This document shows positions 24,001 through 35,929 of a DNA stretch of 64,000 bases, piece by piece. Position numbers and translations under genes: made by a program. The stretch comes from Paramecium tetraurelia (lineage: Eukaryota; Ciliophora; Oligohymenophorea; Peniculida; Parameciidae): NCBI RefSeq assembly GCF_000165425.1, contig NW_001799322.1, positions 411,909-475,908 of the forward strand, read 5' to 3'. How positions within the stretch are numbered: position 1 is the stretch's first letter; the number at the start of each line of letters is the position of its first letter. The notes below the pieces were generated by a model that was not told the origin of the DNA, made no database searches, and saw nothing but the letters and a program-made list of their open reading frames with translations.

Positions 24001-27000
24001 GTCTATTGGATATGGAGTCACTATAGGCTAAGAAGTTTTGCAATTATTATTGAACGAATTATAAATTGACATTCATCAGGATTAGATGGTCTAGAAATAT
24101 TATCATATCATGTAAATATTGATACTGTTTACTTAAACTTTAACTATGCAAAATTGCAGCATGATCTTAACCGATCAAAGATCATAATTGAATATAATCC
24201 CTTAATTGATTGACACATTGAATTAAATTAAAAATTGTGATAACAGGCAATTTGTGAAGACATATCAACAAACCATAGCCAAAGTTATTGAACCTTTCTT
24301 GCAATCTTAAATATATTATGATCACATTAAAAATGGAAAGTATGGAGAAGTATTCAGACTACAACAAAGTATTACTGATGATCCTTTTAAATATCACTAT
24401 TTGCATTGTCTAAGAAATCAATTGATTTGTTACTCTCTCTACCCAGGTTTCAAGAGTGTAGCAGGATCAGCTTAACATTTTATTTCTCACTAATAAGTTC
24501 AATAGACTTTAAAGGATGAACACTAATAAGAATTGGTTTGGCCACTTTATCAATCTAGAAAAAATTACAATAATTAAAGGTAGAATAATTAGAAGCAATA
24601 AGAAGAGGATGTGAGCGATTCTGATTCAGATCAAGATATTCTTTAAGTAGATAACAGTCAAATAAAATACAAAGTAAATTATACAAATATTAATTCTTGG
24701 GGTTCTGATTATTATTATTATGACAATAATGACTTCATGTCAAAATACAGCATGAACAGAGATGATGATAGGATGTTACGAGATAATTAATAGAATATAT
24801 TCCCATAGAAAGATCTCAATATCATATTTTGCAAAGTTGATCCCCAGTCCATTTGTTTCAATTTACCTACATTAACAATTACAAAATAGAATATTTAATA
24901 TTATTCCAATGATTATAAATAGTGGATAACTTCTATTGTAGGATTATATTACAGTTCAAATGAGTACTTTGAAAATAAAAAATCTTTAATTTCAAAATCA
25001 TTTGAAAATTCACTTAAAATTGCTGTTGAATTCATTCATCAAATAAATAGATTATTATTATCATCAAATTACTACCGAAATAAATAGAACGATTACATGC
25101 AATAATATTTATCATATTATTTGAATGGAACTCTAAATAGCCTCTAAGTTTAGGTAAGCAATTCTTGTTTCTATTCAAAATTTGGTTAACCTCCAAATTA
25201 GTTATAACAAGACTATTAAGCAAATTCATTATCAATCAATGTCAATGAGTCATAGCAATAATAACATAGAATTTTATGTTAAATATCATGTAACGTTCTC
25301 TAAAGCAGAGTAGTTTTGAATGGGATGCCAAATGATTTGCAGGATTAAAATTTACTTAGAGCAAAGTTGTAAAGTTTATTGCATCCTGAAGAACACCTTA
25401 TAATTCAACCAGTAATCTTGTAAATTCCAAAAAAATCATTCACATAGCCTGATACATAACAATTATAAATCTATGATAATGTGGTTCTTGAAATGTTCAT
25501 TAATCTCATTTTGGATACTAATAATTTTCCATAGTTTCCATTTAATTTGTTTAGATAGGTCAGTAAATGTTCTCGTCTTGGTTTCAAATTATTGATTTAA
25601 TTGTTACTCTTGTACTAAGAACAAAAAAATAGCTTAGATTTAACTTTAAAAATCTTATACCTTGTAAGTCAGAAAATTCCATCAACCAATCTTAGAGATT
25701 TGTTATCTGAATAGTTATAGTTGAGCCCAATTTTAAATAAAAGAGAAAAGGCAAATCTGGCTAAAGTCTAAGAAATTAAGGAACAATTTGTTATTGAAGA
25801 AGAAGAAAACTTTGAGGAACAACCTTAAGATGAGGATCCTGAAAATCCTCTTGTCTTTTTAATTAATTAGATCAATAGGTATTGCGAGAAAAACATCTCT
25901 TTCATAAAACTCTTTCATAATCCAGAATCCTATATACCATTAGAAAAAAGTATTATTAATATATATATTAGATATACTCTTGACTCCATTATTGGCTAAC
26001 TAAACTGGAATGCATTTATCTTACCTGATTTAAATTATCAAAGGCTCATTGATAGTTGCAAATGAAGAATCGAAGGATAAGAATAGAAAGAGTGATGATG
26101 ATTATTTATAAAAAATATAGAGAAGATAAGCTACAATCTTTACAAATTGCCAAGAAGAATCTAATGGTAAATTGTTTGACCTTGTTGCTTAACTCAATAA
26201 GCATGAAGAAGATATACATTTATAGGAATTGATTTTTAAGACATTTGCAGAAAGATATTCAGAAAATTCATAAGATCAATAATAGGAACCATAATCTTAT
26301 TATAGTAGACAGCCATTTTCTTTAAGACAAAATGAACTATTGTTCTAATAGCAATAATAATAACAATATGAATAAAAATAATAAGTATTATTATTATAAT
26401 TATAATAACAATAACAATAACAATAACAATAACAATAACAATAACAATAACAATAACAATAACAATAACAATAACAATAACAATAACAATAACAATAACA
26501 ATAACAATAACAATAACAATAACAATAACAATAACAATAACAATAACAATAACAATAACAATAACAATAACAATAACAATAACAATAACAATAACAATAA
26601 CAATAACAATAACAATAACAATAACAATAACAATAACAATAATAAGAATAAGAATAAGAATAGCAATAATAAGAATAACAATAAAATTAAAGTCTATAAA
26701 ATAATTCCATATTTTAAATCCCTTTGTTACCATAAACTTTACATGGTTTACCTCAAACACTCCCCACTAATGCTCCTCCTCAAATATCATCTATATCTAT
26801 TCTTTAGTAATAACATCAATAATTATAATAATACTAATAATAATTTTAAAGCAATTTGTAAAATATTAGAAAGTTGCCAACTTCTTAAGCTTAATTTTAG
26901 CAACTTAGATAGTTCTATGATAGGTTCCTTAAAGCTAATGATGATTAATAAGACCTTTAATAGACTTAATAATAAAATCTTAAGCAGTTTTATGATAATA

Positions 27001-30000
27001 TTTTACTATAGAAATAAAAATAACAAGGCTAATAATAGGATTAGAATCAATAATAATCAAATAATCTAGAATAAAAGATATAGTAATTATAAGATTAAAG
27101 CCAAATTATCTCTGAAGAATAAAACTGAATCAGATTCTAAGATACAATAACGAGAGAGAAAACTAAGTGCCAAGATATCCCATGTTGAAATAGATATTAT
27201 TACAGCATTGTGCAGAATTCTTAATAACCCTCTCCTTCGTGATTGTAACTCTCCAGAAATCATTAATATACTCAATTCATATTCAAATGATCGTTTAAAA
27301 ATAGAACATGCTATTAATGAATTAACTAAATATATCATCTAACAATCTAAGATATTCAATTATGAATTGGATAGGAAAAGAAAATAACTTAGAGAAATCA
27401 CAAGTTAACGAGAAAAGGTTCCAGTGCATGATCCTGAAAGATAATAGTAATTGTCTGAATAAGAAAATGAAATCATCAAAGAACTCAATTAGAAAACACC
27501 TGATCCTAGTGTAATTCAAAGATGTTTTATAGCTATTACAGGGTTTTTGAATTTTAATGTGAGTGCTTCCGAGTAATAAAAATAATCCACAATCAAACCA
27601 AACTCAACATAAACTAGATAATAAATTCAATTGGATAAAAAGAAATTTAAATTGCATTAATAAGGAAAGCATACAGATGATACACAAGAGGTTGATGCAT
27701 TAACAAAAAAAGACATCAGAAAATAATTTATTAATGTGTTGTAAACAAGATAAACTCACCATTTGTGGCTTAATGTTGTGGAAACATTGTTATTAATTTT
27801 TAATTGTAAAGGTCATAGATCACTAGAGTTATTATAAAAAAAACTATACCCGTTATTGGAATGTTTCCTCAGACTTTATTAAAATGTACATGAAGATACA
27901 AATAATTAAGATTCTCATGTATAAGGTGCTGCAGATGCTAACTTTTTTGAGCGTAATACAAGTGGATCAGCTACTAATTCATTATCATTTGGTTTATTAT
28001 AAACATAGAATATTCATTTAAAAAGGTCATTTTCTGCAGTGAGAAACGAAAATGAAATGTAAATGAAAATTGATGAGCTATTCACATATCTTTGTATTAA
28101 TGGAAAAAGTCTCATTAATCATCTAATTTCATAAAGGCTTCATTAAGTTACGATTGATCATAAATTAAATTAGAATCCAAATTTAATTAAGTTATTTAAA
28201 GACTCTGATCCTTTAGCTTTTGTTTTCTTTAAAATGAGTCAAATAGTATCCTTCGAAAATAAAAAGCATTTGTTTGAATTGGATTTAGATGCTCTTAAAA
28301 TAGGTGAAAAACCTAACACGCGATCGAGAGGCAGATAAAATGATACTATTGAGATTAATGTAGTTAGAGAGACAAGACTATAGCAATCTTTGGAAAAAGT
28401 TATTAATATTGATAAGAGCAAGTTTAGAAAATGTGATATCAAAATTAGATATTAAGGAGAAAGAGGTTAAGATGAGGGAGGTATTAGAAAGGAGTGGATG
28501 ACTAATCTTGTTAAAGATATCTTATAAACAGATAAATTTGAATTAACAACAAAAAGATTCTACAAAATTAATCCAAATAAAAAAGCTTAAGAAGATTTGA
28601 ATCATTACAAACTATTAGGTAAAATAATTGGCAAAAGTATTTATGATGGATTACTTTTGCCAGTGTATTTCATCTCTCCAATTTTCAAGCAAAATACTTT
28701 AGAAAAAAACCTAGCATTGATGAATCTTGAACATTATAATGAAGGTTATTTATGATACCTTTTATTAAATTTTTAAATGATGAAACTTAGGTTTAATATA
28801 AAGATTTATTTGAAATTTTGGATACCTGAAGAATATGCAAATCTGATCGAATTAAAATAAAAAGCTAATTTTTGCTGACCTTCTTTAGGATTATATAGAA
28901 AAGAATCCTATTGATTTAAAATAAGAAAAATAAACTGAATAATAGTAAGTTTAAAATTATAAATAAGAACTCAAATAAAGTTAGCAATAAGATTAACCGA
29001 AATCATAGTAATAGGACCAGCAATAATAATAATAAGAATTGTAATAGTAATAGGAATAAAAATAATTATAATAAGAATAATAAGAATAATAATAATAAGT
29101 ATAATAAATATAATAATAAGAATAATAATAATAATAGAAATAAAAAGAATAATAATAATAGGAATAAAAAGAATAATCGGAAGAATAATAAGAATAGGAG
29201 ATATAAAAGTAAGTATAAGAATAATCTGAGTTATAATATCAAAAATATCAATAAATAGTTGAAGAATTATAGAAAGAATAATTATACATATAATAATAAT
29301 AATAGCAAATATTGGATTAATATATTGTAAAAGAAGCAGAAAATTTATAATAAATGAAAGAGAACCCATTATAATAAAAATATTAGGACTTTCAAGAAAA
29401 TGAATCCTTATTAGAAATAAATTTAGAATAATTTGAATAATAATAATTATTATTATATCTCTAATAACAGTAAGAATAAACAATTGCACTTTCAAAAATC
29501 ATTGAGGTATCATAAGAATCTCAATAAAAATTTGATTAGTAAGAGAAATAAGTGAAAGATTAATTTTTAGGATCTGAAATGAAACCTCCAATAATTCAAG
29601 TTGAACAACAACAAAATGGAAAAAAAGAAATACAAATTAAGAAGCTTCCTGAAGATATAACAGCAGAAGATATGGAAAATAGGGAGAGGAAACGACTTAT
29701 TAGAAAGAATAAAAAAAAATAACTAAACGATGAAGTGTTAAAACATATTAAATTATAAGATGTCTTTGAAAAATAAACTACAAATGTATCAATAAAACAC
29801 AAAAGATTAATTTGTGAATATATTAGCAAAAAAATTATGCTAGAAGAGATTAATACATAGTTGTAGGCATTAAGAGAAGGATTTTTTGATATTTTACCAA
29901 AAGAGTTTTTCTCTTATATGGATTGGAGAGATCTTTAAAAACTAATTATAGGAGTTCCTTCAGTTGATGGTATTGAATTTTGTTATTTAATTTTAGTTGA

Positions 30001-30366
30001 TGATTTACAAGAAAATACAGAATATATAAGTGATGAAAAGACTAATTAAACAGTTTTATGGTTTTGGGAGGTTTTGACAACCTTAAGCGACTCTGAAAAG
30101 GCTGATTTCTTAATGTTTGCAACAGGAAGTCCTTTAGTTCCATTTGGAGGATTTAAGAATTTAAGAGGTCCAAATGGTCCAAGAAAATTTTCGATTTCAA
30201 AAGACTTCAATAAAGAACATTTTATTAAGGCTCATGCATGGTATAAATTTTAATTATAGCTAGCTTTAATCGAATTGATTTACCAGAATACTCCTCTAAA
30301 GAAATACTAAGAGAGAAATTGCTAAAATCTTTGAAGGAATCCGGTTCAGGATTTGATTTAAGTTGA
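18049..30366 (+). CDS. Giant HUWE1/TOM1-like HECT ubiquitin ligase
   Basis: About 12.3 kb, roughly 4,000 residues. The N-terminus (MRIPQAYYESMMKRYKKSK) leads into long helical-repeat sequence typical of the DUF908/DUF913 armadillo region. A UBA-like domain lies near 21790-21960 (PEIKAMIDDICDMGFKQQLI). Acidic linkers, an 81-Gln tract (26403-26645) and Gln-rich segments follow. The HECT domain runs from about 28200 (FKMSQIVSFENKKHLF, ERGQDEGGIRKEWM, LLGKIIGKSIYDGLLLPVYF) to the end (FLMFATGSPLVPFGGFKNLR, HACFNRIDLPEYSS, FDLS). The catalytic Cys codon is split by a 23-nt intron (30241-30263). Several internal introns are unresolved, and frames break near 18520, 27100 and 28750-28880, so the model is a locus outline, not an exact CDS. 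Confidence 0.85.
19108..19143. repeat. Perfect 13-bp inverted repeat, 10-nt loop
   Basis: Arms AGAGTATCCTCTA (19108-19120) and TAGAGGATACTCT (19131-19143). It lies within the HECT coding region, encoding acidic EYPLEESLEDTL. May be chance from acidic codon use or a hairpin-forming site. Confidence 0.8.
26403..26645 (+). repeat. (CAATAA)n microsatellite encoding 81 consecutive Gln
   Basis: Perfect 6-bp repeat of about 40 units. In the frame of the HECT gene every codon is CAA or TAA, both Gln in this code, giving 81 uninterrupted glutamines, flanked by mixed Gln/Glu codons. Read in the standard code the same DNA gives poly-Asn or poly-Leu, or poly-Ile/Val on the other strand; those are artefacts. 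Confidence 0.92.
28920..29480 (+). repeat. Imperfect TAA/GAA-rich low-complexity segment (Gln/Glu-rich insert in HECT)
   Basis: Dense runs of TAATAATAG, GAATAA and AAATAA units. In the frame that leads into the HECT C-lobe it reads Gln/Glu/Lys-rich (QQQELQQQQEQKQLQQEQQ and similar) for roughly 180 residues. It lies between the HECT N-lobe block (LLLPVYFISPIFKQ) and the segment KRLICEYISKKIMLEE. Confidence 0.75.
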
Positions 30367-30980
30367 TATATTAATAATATGATTTCTTAATTTTCATAAG
30401 GTTATAATTAAATATTAATACTTGTAAATATGATTTTACCATCATATATATGATAGTAAAATTATTCTTTTGTATACACTATTACATATTTGTATATTGA
30501 AACAAAGGGGATTTACTATTAATTTTAGAATTAATTTTCAGTTTAAATTCAAATTATGATCCTTTTTTCATTTAATACAATTTGTAAATGATATTATATT
30601 GCAATTAGTTATTAAGGAATTGATGAGAATTTCAAATTTTAAATAACTTGATAATTAGTCTTCTAAACTGTTCGAAAAGAGATCTTTAGTTTCTGATATT
30701 TATAATTCGTTCTTTCATCTCAGTTCAATCTATTTCTCTTAGATGTCATATTTGAAATAATTTAAATAAAATTTTTATAATTGTCATTACAAATGATTTT
30801 AAGTAAGAAATAAATCATTATAGGTATCATCCATTACCGCTAATCTGTTTAATAATGCTATGATTGGTCTTATGTCTTTTACTCTTATGTTTCATTTACA
30901 TTTACACTATATCAGTCAAAGTCCCAATATTTCTTAAACTATGTAAATCTTTTGAAAGCGAAGGTTTAAACTTACCTTGA
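30367..30980. other. Region 3' of the HECT gene, unresolved
   Basis: About 600 bp. The minus strand shows short coding-like stretches (for example SLSKDLHSLRNIGTLTDIVQ near 30900), which may be the last exons of the next minus-strand gene after a 27-nt intron starting near 30975. I cannot settle it. Confidence 0.35.
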
Positions 30981-32970
30981 TCATCCTTTATTTTCTTAAT
31001 TTGTTAAAGTGATCTGTTGCTCTTAGAATTTAATTGCCACTTTACAAATGTCCTTATAAAATTAATCTTTGTATCTCTTTAAGTTTATAACCCAGATGTT
31101 GGAGTCTATGCTTTAGAATATTTTTTATCTGTTAATGATGGATGAATCTTACTAATAAATATCAACTTCATACAGATATAAAAGTTCCAGGCAAACTGAT
31201 TTTCTGAAGGGATTCATTTGATTGAATATTCTCAGTCTATATATTTTGTTTCAAACCTTTATTTCTAATAACAAATTAGATATTATTACAATGATTATAA
31301 TTTTCTTAACAACTATTCTTTAGTTAATTGCTTTAAATTAAAGGTATGCTAAAAATCATTTTCAATTTCTATGTGTTTATCTAAAGATCTTTAAAACTTT
31401 GAAAACGAATGGTCTAAAATAGATGACATTTTGCTATCAAATTAGGATTCTTAGTAATCCATTCTAAGTTTTTTCTTTTTTTATTGGTTTTATCTAATTT
31501 GCCTCAATAAAAATGAAGAACACTAATATATAACATAAAAGTTGTAACATTTTAAATTTTCTTATACTCTTCATTTTCAGTATTAACATTTTATATGGTA
31601 TCAAAAAATTGTTGATCTGATCTATGAATTTTGTATTGTTGGCATAAATTAATCGCCAATCTTTTATCACATTTAAATTATCTGAGTTTTATAAATTAAT
31701 CACAATCAGTCCACTCGATAGGTTTTCTAGAAAGATTAGGAAAGTCATTTATATTAATTTTCTTATGTTCTTTGTTAGATTTAAATAGATTATGTTCATA
31801 AGTTTTCAATTCTTTTATAATGCTTTTTTGAGGTTTCATCAAATTTAAAATGATATTTATATAAATTTAATAATAATTAAATAGTTTAATTAAGATTGAA
31901 TTCTCATTAACAGGTATTTAAGTACAACTTTGGCTTTCTTGGATGAAAATAGATTATATAATATAAAATTAAAATAAGTAAAAATTAAAATAATACATAC
32001 ATTATAAAGTTGAACTCATCTTAAATCGATTTGGCTCTTTTATTGATTTGCATGATTCATTTTTACTGTTGCTTTTTATTAAGATTGCTTAATCATTAAA
32101 AGATTACATTACTTATTTGTCCCATATTTCTTAGGAGCTCTTGATAAATACTTTATGGATGTTTTTTGGTTATATTGGATTATCAGGTGGAGATAATTAA
32201 TATTACATGGCACTCTAAATAAATCTTTTCTTTCCATTCTTTAGCTCTGATTGGGCTTTGCAAATTTAATATGATGATAAAAGATTTTTTTATATTTTTG
32301 TCTGACTCTTGAATAATCTATCGGTTTGACTCTAATATGACTCTGAATATGGTTATCAATTTTTACAATTATTAAGATGACCTTGAAGATCAAGATAGCT
32401 TTTTAGTTTTTAAGTTGACTCATGTGATTTGTATTTACCAAATCCATAATTATCTTCCTTATAATCTTTTACTTGCATCTAAAATAGTAACCAAATAAAT
32501 ATTACTGCACTGATAGGTAGGTTAATTCGATGAGAAAAGTCTTGCTGTCTCTATTCACAAGTTCTATTTATTTTGAATATAACTTACTTTAAAATTCTCT
32601 TAGATTCTTTTTAAGAACTTTCTGTATTGGGATTATATCTAATATTTGATGAGCATTTTCTTTCTGGGGATTAAAATTAATCTAAGCTTGGAATCAACGT
32701 TCTTTTTGTATTTAAATCTTCAAGTGATTTTCTCTCTGTGGCATAATTTTTTGGTTTTGTTATGTCATTCTTGATTGGAGTGGTATTTTCTTTAAAGATT
32801 TCTGAACTCTAATGCAGTTTCTTATAGGCCTCATTATTAGGATTTCTTTTTCCACTTAAAATTGTTGGATGTTATTTTTTGCTTGATGAATTCAAAGCCT
32901 CATTATTTTTAGTAGGCTCTTTCTTGTTAGTTAATCTTAAAAACAGTTGGTATTTGTCGTATTATTCCAT
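30981..32970 (-). CDS. Hypothetical Lys/Ser/Gln-rich protein
   Basis: Starts MEQYDKYQLFLRLTNKKEP. Coding sense is good over most of the length: Ser/Lys/Asn-rich N-terminus (EIFKENTTPIKNDITKPKNY, IPSLDQFQSPERKCSS), then GFGKYKSHEST, LKNGKKRFIQS, SKNESCKSIKEPNRFKMSS, and a more hydrophilic end (RKPIEWTDCDQFIKLRQFKC, INLCQQYKIHRSDQQFFDTI). Clear introns: GTAAAAATTG...TTCAG (24 nt, ~32408-32431), a 27-nt one near 32500 and a 22-nt one near 31160. The 3' part holds frame changes I could not resolve, so the end is tentative. No domain recognised. Confidence 0.5.
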
Positions 32971-33364
32971 TATATTGGCTAACAGATAATATTTATTTAT
33001 ATAATTTATTTCAAATTTAAGCTTATAGAATTTATTTACGGTTTTTAAACTATTTTAGTTGCAGCTTTCTTTAAATTTAAATAACAATAAAGAAATGGAC
33101 TTGTCCATAGAAAGTGAAATATAATAAACTTCTATTTAATTAAAATTACTAATTACACAATTAAAATCATAGAAATAATATTTATGAAGATAGTTTTTAT
33201 GTAAAAAAATGTCTTTTATATAAATATAAGGTAAATTTAAAATCTAATCCTAAATTCAGAATTTTTTTGATTAAACTAGAATTTGCTTTAAATATGAAGG
33301 TTCTAATTAAGATTAATCTGAATAAATTAGAAATTTCAATTTATTTTGATAAAATGTTTTCCCT

Positions 33365-35182
33365 TCAGTATCTATAAGCTCTGCTTGATTAATTTATACA
33401 AAATTATTTGGCCCCCATCTAATCTAAAAGATAACAAGTGACATATTCAGGTATATGATTAAAATTATTGACATCAGTTTTTTATTCCATTGAAAAGGAT
33501 TAAAGCCGTTGTAAATTAATGTGATGCAAAGAATAAAAAGTGAACATAAATGAAATCGATTTTAAATCAATTAATTATTTTGATTGTGTTTAAAAATCTT
33601 CAACCTTCTTTTTTATTTCCACTTATTATTATTAGGTTTATCGTTTTGTTGATGTTTATAATTCTTCAGTAATATTTAAACTAATTACTTAATTCTTCAT
33701 TGAATGCATCAAAATTTACTAAAATAAATTGATTGAAATTTATGTTAAGAATTTAATGTTGATATTAAGAGAAAGTTAAATTTCCATTTGATGTTACAAC
33801 ATGAATTTAACAGAATAATATTCTGCAATAGTGGATAGATATTATTAGATTGTATCAAGATATAAGTTTAGGTTAGAAATATATTAAATCTAAGTTAGTT
33901 GCTGTATTTTCTCTTATTGAAAATATATTATATAGTTCCTTACCTAATTCATAATTTATAGATTGAGACATTAGAGTTTCAGAAACATTTAATCCTAAAT
34001 ATTTTTTGAGAAATGCTGTTTTATTTTTTTAATTTCTAAATTGATATTGGCTTAACTATTAAGAATTTCTTACGAATAACCCACAATTTATTATTGGTAT
34101 TCAATAATATCCTTCTCATATGATTCTATTAAATTATGCACTTGTTCAGTTTTGATAATAACAATTAAAATTGGTTTTCCAAAATTAAATAATTTGACAA
34201 TAAGCTTCATCGATTTATATTTTTCATTAATCTTGTCTTATTAAATAATCTCAATCTCATCGTCTTGATTTTCATTATTCATAAAGCCTTCTGGGCTCCT
34301 TATTTTTTTGAAAAAAAATTCTTCAAGTTTTTGTAATTTAGACAAAGCTTTTTCATTTAGCTTTTGGCTCTCATTCATATTATTCAAGACATATGATGTT
34401 CTTAGAAATTATCGAATTTATTCTGAATCTTTAATATTTTTGAGACTTTCAAAGGCTTTATTCTTGAATTCAAGATTAAACTGTCTTGTTCTGTCATCCA
34501 AACTTATAGCAAACATAGAATCAGTTACAAATTCATCAATTATTTCTCTAATTTATAAATTAGCTTTACTTTTATTTGTTGGCAATTAAGTTAAGCGAAA
34601 AAGCAAGTCTTGAAGTATATTCAAACATATATGTTAACACACTAATAAATGACATGCAAGCACCAGAATGTAAAATGAATTATATGTTATTTGTAGTGTA
34701 GACCTCGAATAGAAAAATTATAATTAAAGGAGTCACTATTGTGTATATTATTTTTAGTTTATTATCACTAAACTACAATATTCCAAATAGGAGTGCAGAT
34801 GTATTAAACCCAAAAAAGAAATTCGGACTTATAATTAATATATTTTTTACATATTATTTCCACTCATTGCTATCATAACATTTGTTGACACACTCCAAAT
34901 ATACATACACGAAAACACAAATTTTAAACGAGGTTTTAACTTTGGACTTAATAAATACAACCCGAAACAGCAAAATACTACTGCAGCCATCATTATTATT
35001 AAAACAGATGGTTATTACTGAACTACAAAAATGATAAGTGCAATAAGTGCAGCAAAAGTCATCAATAGGTTTAATATCTTAAATCCAACTAATCTAATTT
35101 CGTTAGAGTGTTCTTCATATTAGATCTCAAAATCATATTCATAAAAGCTGAGTTTCCATTTATCGAAAGGTAAACTTATCAT
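33365..35182 (-). CDS. Multi-pass membrane protein with coiled coil, possibly sensor-kinase-like
   Basis: Starts MISLPFDKWKLSFYEYDFEI. The first part has at least three to five hydrophobic helices (LMTFAALIALIIFVV, VLIIMMAAVVFCCFGLYLL, FVFSCMYIWSVSTNVMIAM). After it come PAS-like or coiled segments (IIDEFVTDSMFAISLDDRTR, NMNESQKLNEKALSKLQ, QVHNLIESYEKDIIEY). The C-terminal part (ILNSQANINLEIKKIKQHFS, STIAEYYSVKFMLQH) faintly recalls the helical and ATPase portions of ciliate histidine kinases, but no H-box or G-box is intact. A one-base frame break lies at a homopolymer (34305-34318). Family uncertain; may be a decaying sensor kinase. Confidence 0.45.
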
Positions 35183-35929
35183 ATGTATTAAATAATAATC
35201 AGTAATTAAATTAACTTATTTGTATATTAATTATAATCAAGGAACGTATTTGATAATCAAAAGCTAATTTCTCAACACATATCGTTTGATATCGCTTTAA
35301 TATAATTTGTTTATACTAACTTTTTAAAAGTTGGTGTAATTGCAATTTAATAGCCTTTGAAACTAATAATAATTCATCACAAATAGAATGAATCTAATTA
35401 GAATATTAATAAATGAACCTGAAAAAAATGAATAATAAAACTCTAAGAAAAATTAACTGATTGAACATAATTTATTAAAGAAGTGTATTAATTAAAAATT
35501 TTATAATATATTTTATAAAACTACGACTTACTATTTACTATTTATTCCTAATATATTATTATTTACAAATTTTTCTAGTTTGTAAATCTAAAATGTAAAA
35601 ATCCAACAAAGGTTATAAATCATTATCTAAGATGAATTAAAAAATGAGGTCAAAAAGTTATGATGAAATCAAAATGCAAAATTTTGATTTCATAATAATA
35701 CATAGATAACCTTCAATTTGAATACTCGCTATAATATTAGTCATAAAGAACTTTAAGGGATAATTTAAAAATTACTTTTTACTATTCAAAGTGGTAAATA
35801 CTTATAGTTAATGAGAGAATGATTGAAGAAATGATCTTATTGAATGGTAACCGAACTAGAGTTGCATTTATATGAATTGCTATTTCATATTGATTAAATA
35901 TATCATAATATAAATAATACAATTAAGAA
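35183..35929. other. Divergent intergenic region
   Basis: About 750 bp between the 5' ends of the membrane-protein gene and the kinesin. Very AT-rich, no recognisable gene or motif. Confidence 0.5.

Noticed and set aside
26236-27069. Long poly-Asn, poly-Leu and poly-Ile/Val ORFs over the 6-bp repeat
   Set aside because: They are other-frame or standard-code readings of the CAATAA repeat; the HECT gene frame gives Gln and has flanking coding sense.
28971-29495. Ile-rich minus-strand ORF looking like a membrane protein
   Set aside because: Antisense of the TAA/GAA-rich Gln/Glu insert of the HECT gene; low complexity.
26400-29500. Repeat regions as a CRISPR array
   Set aside because: Simple microsatellite and low-complexity DNA in a eukaryotic gene; no repeat-spacer structure.
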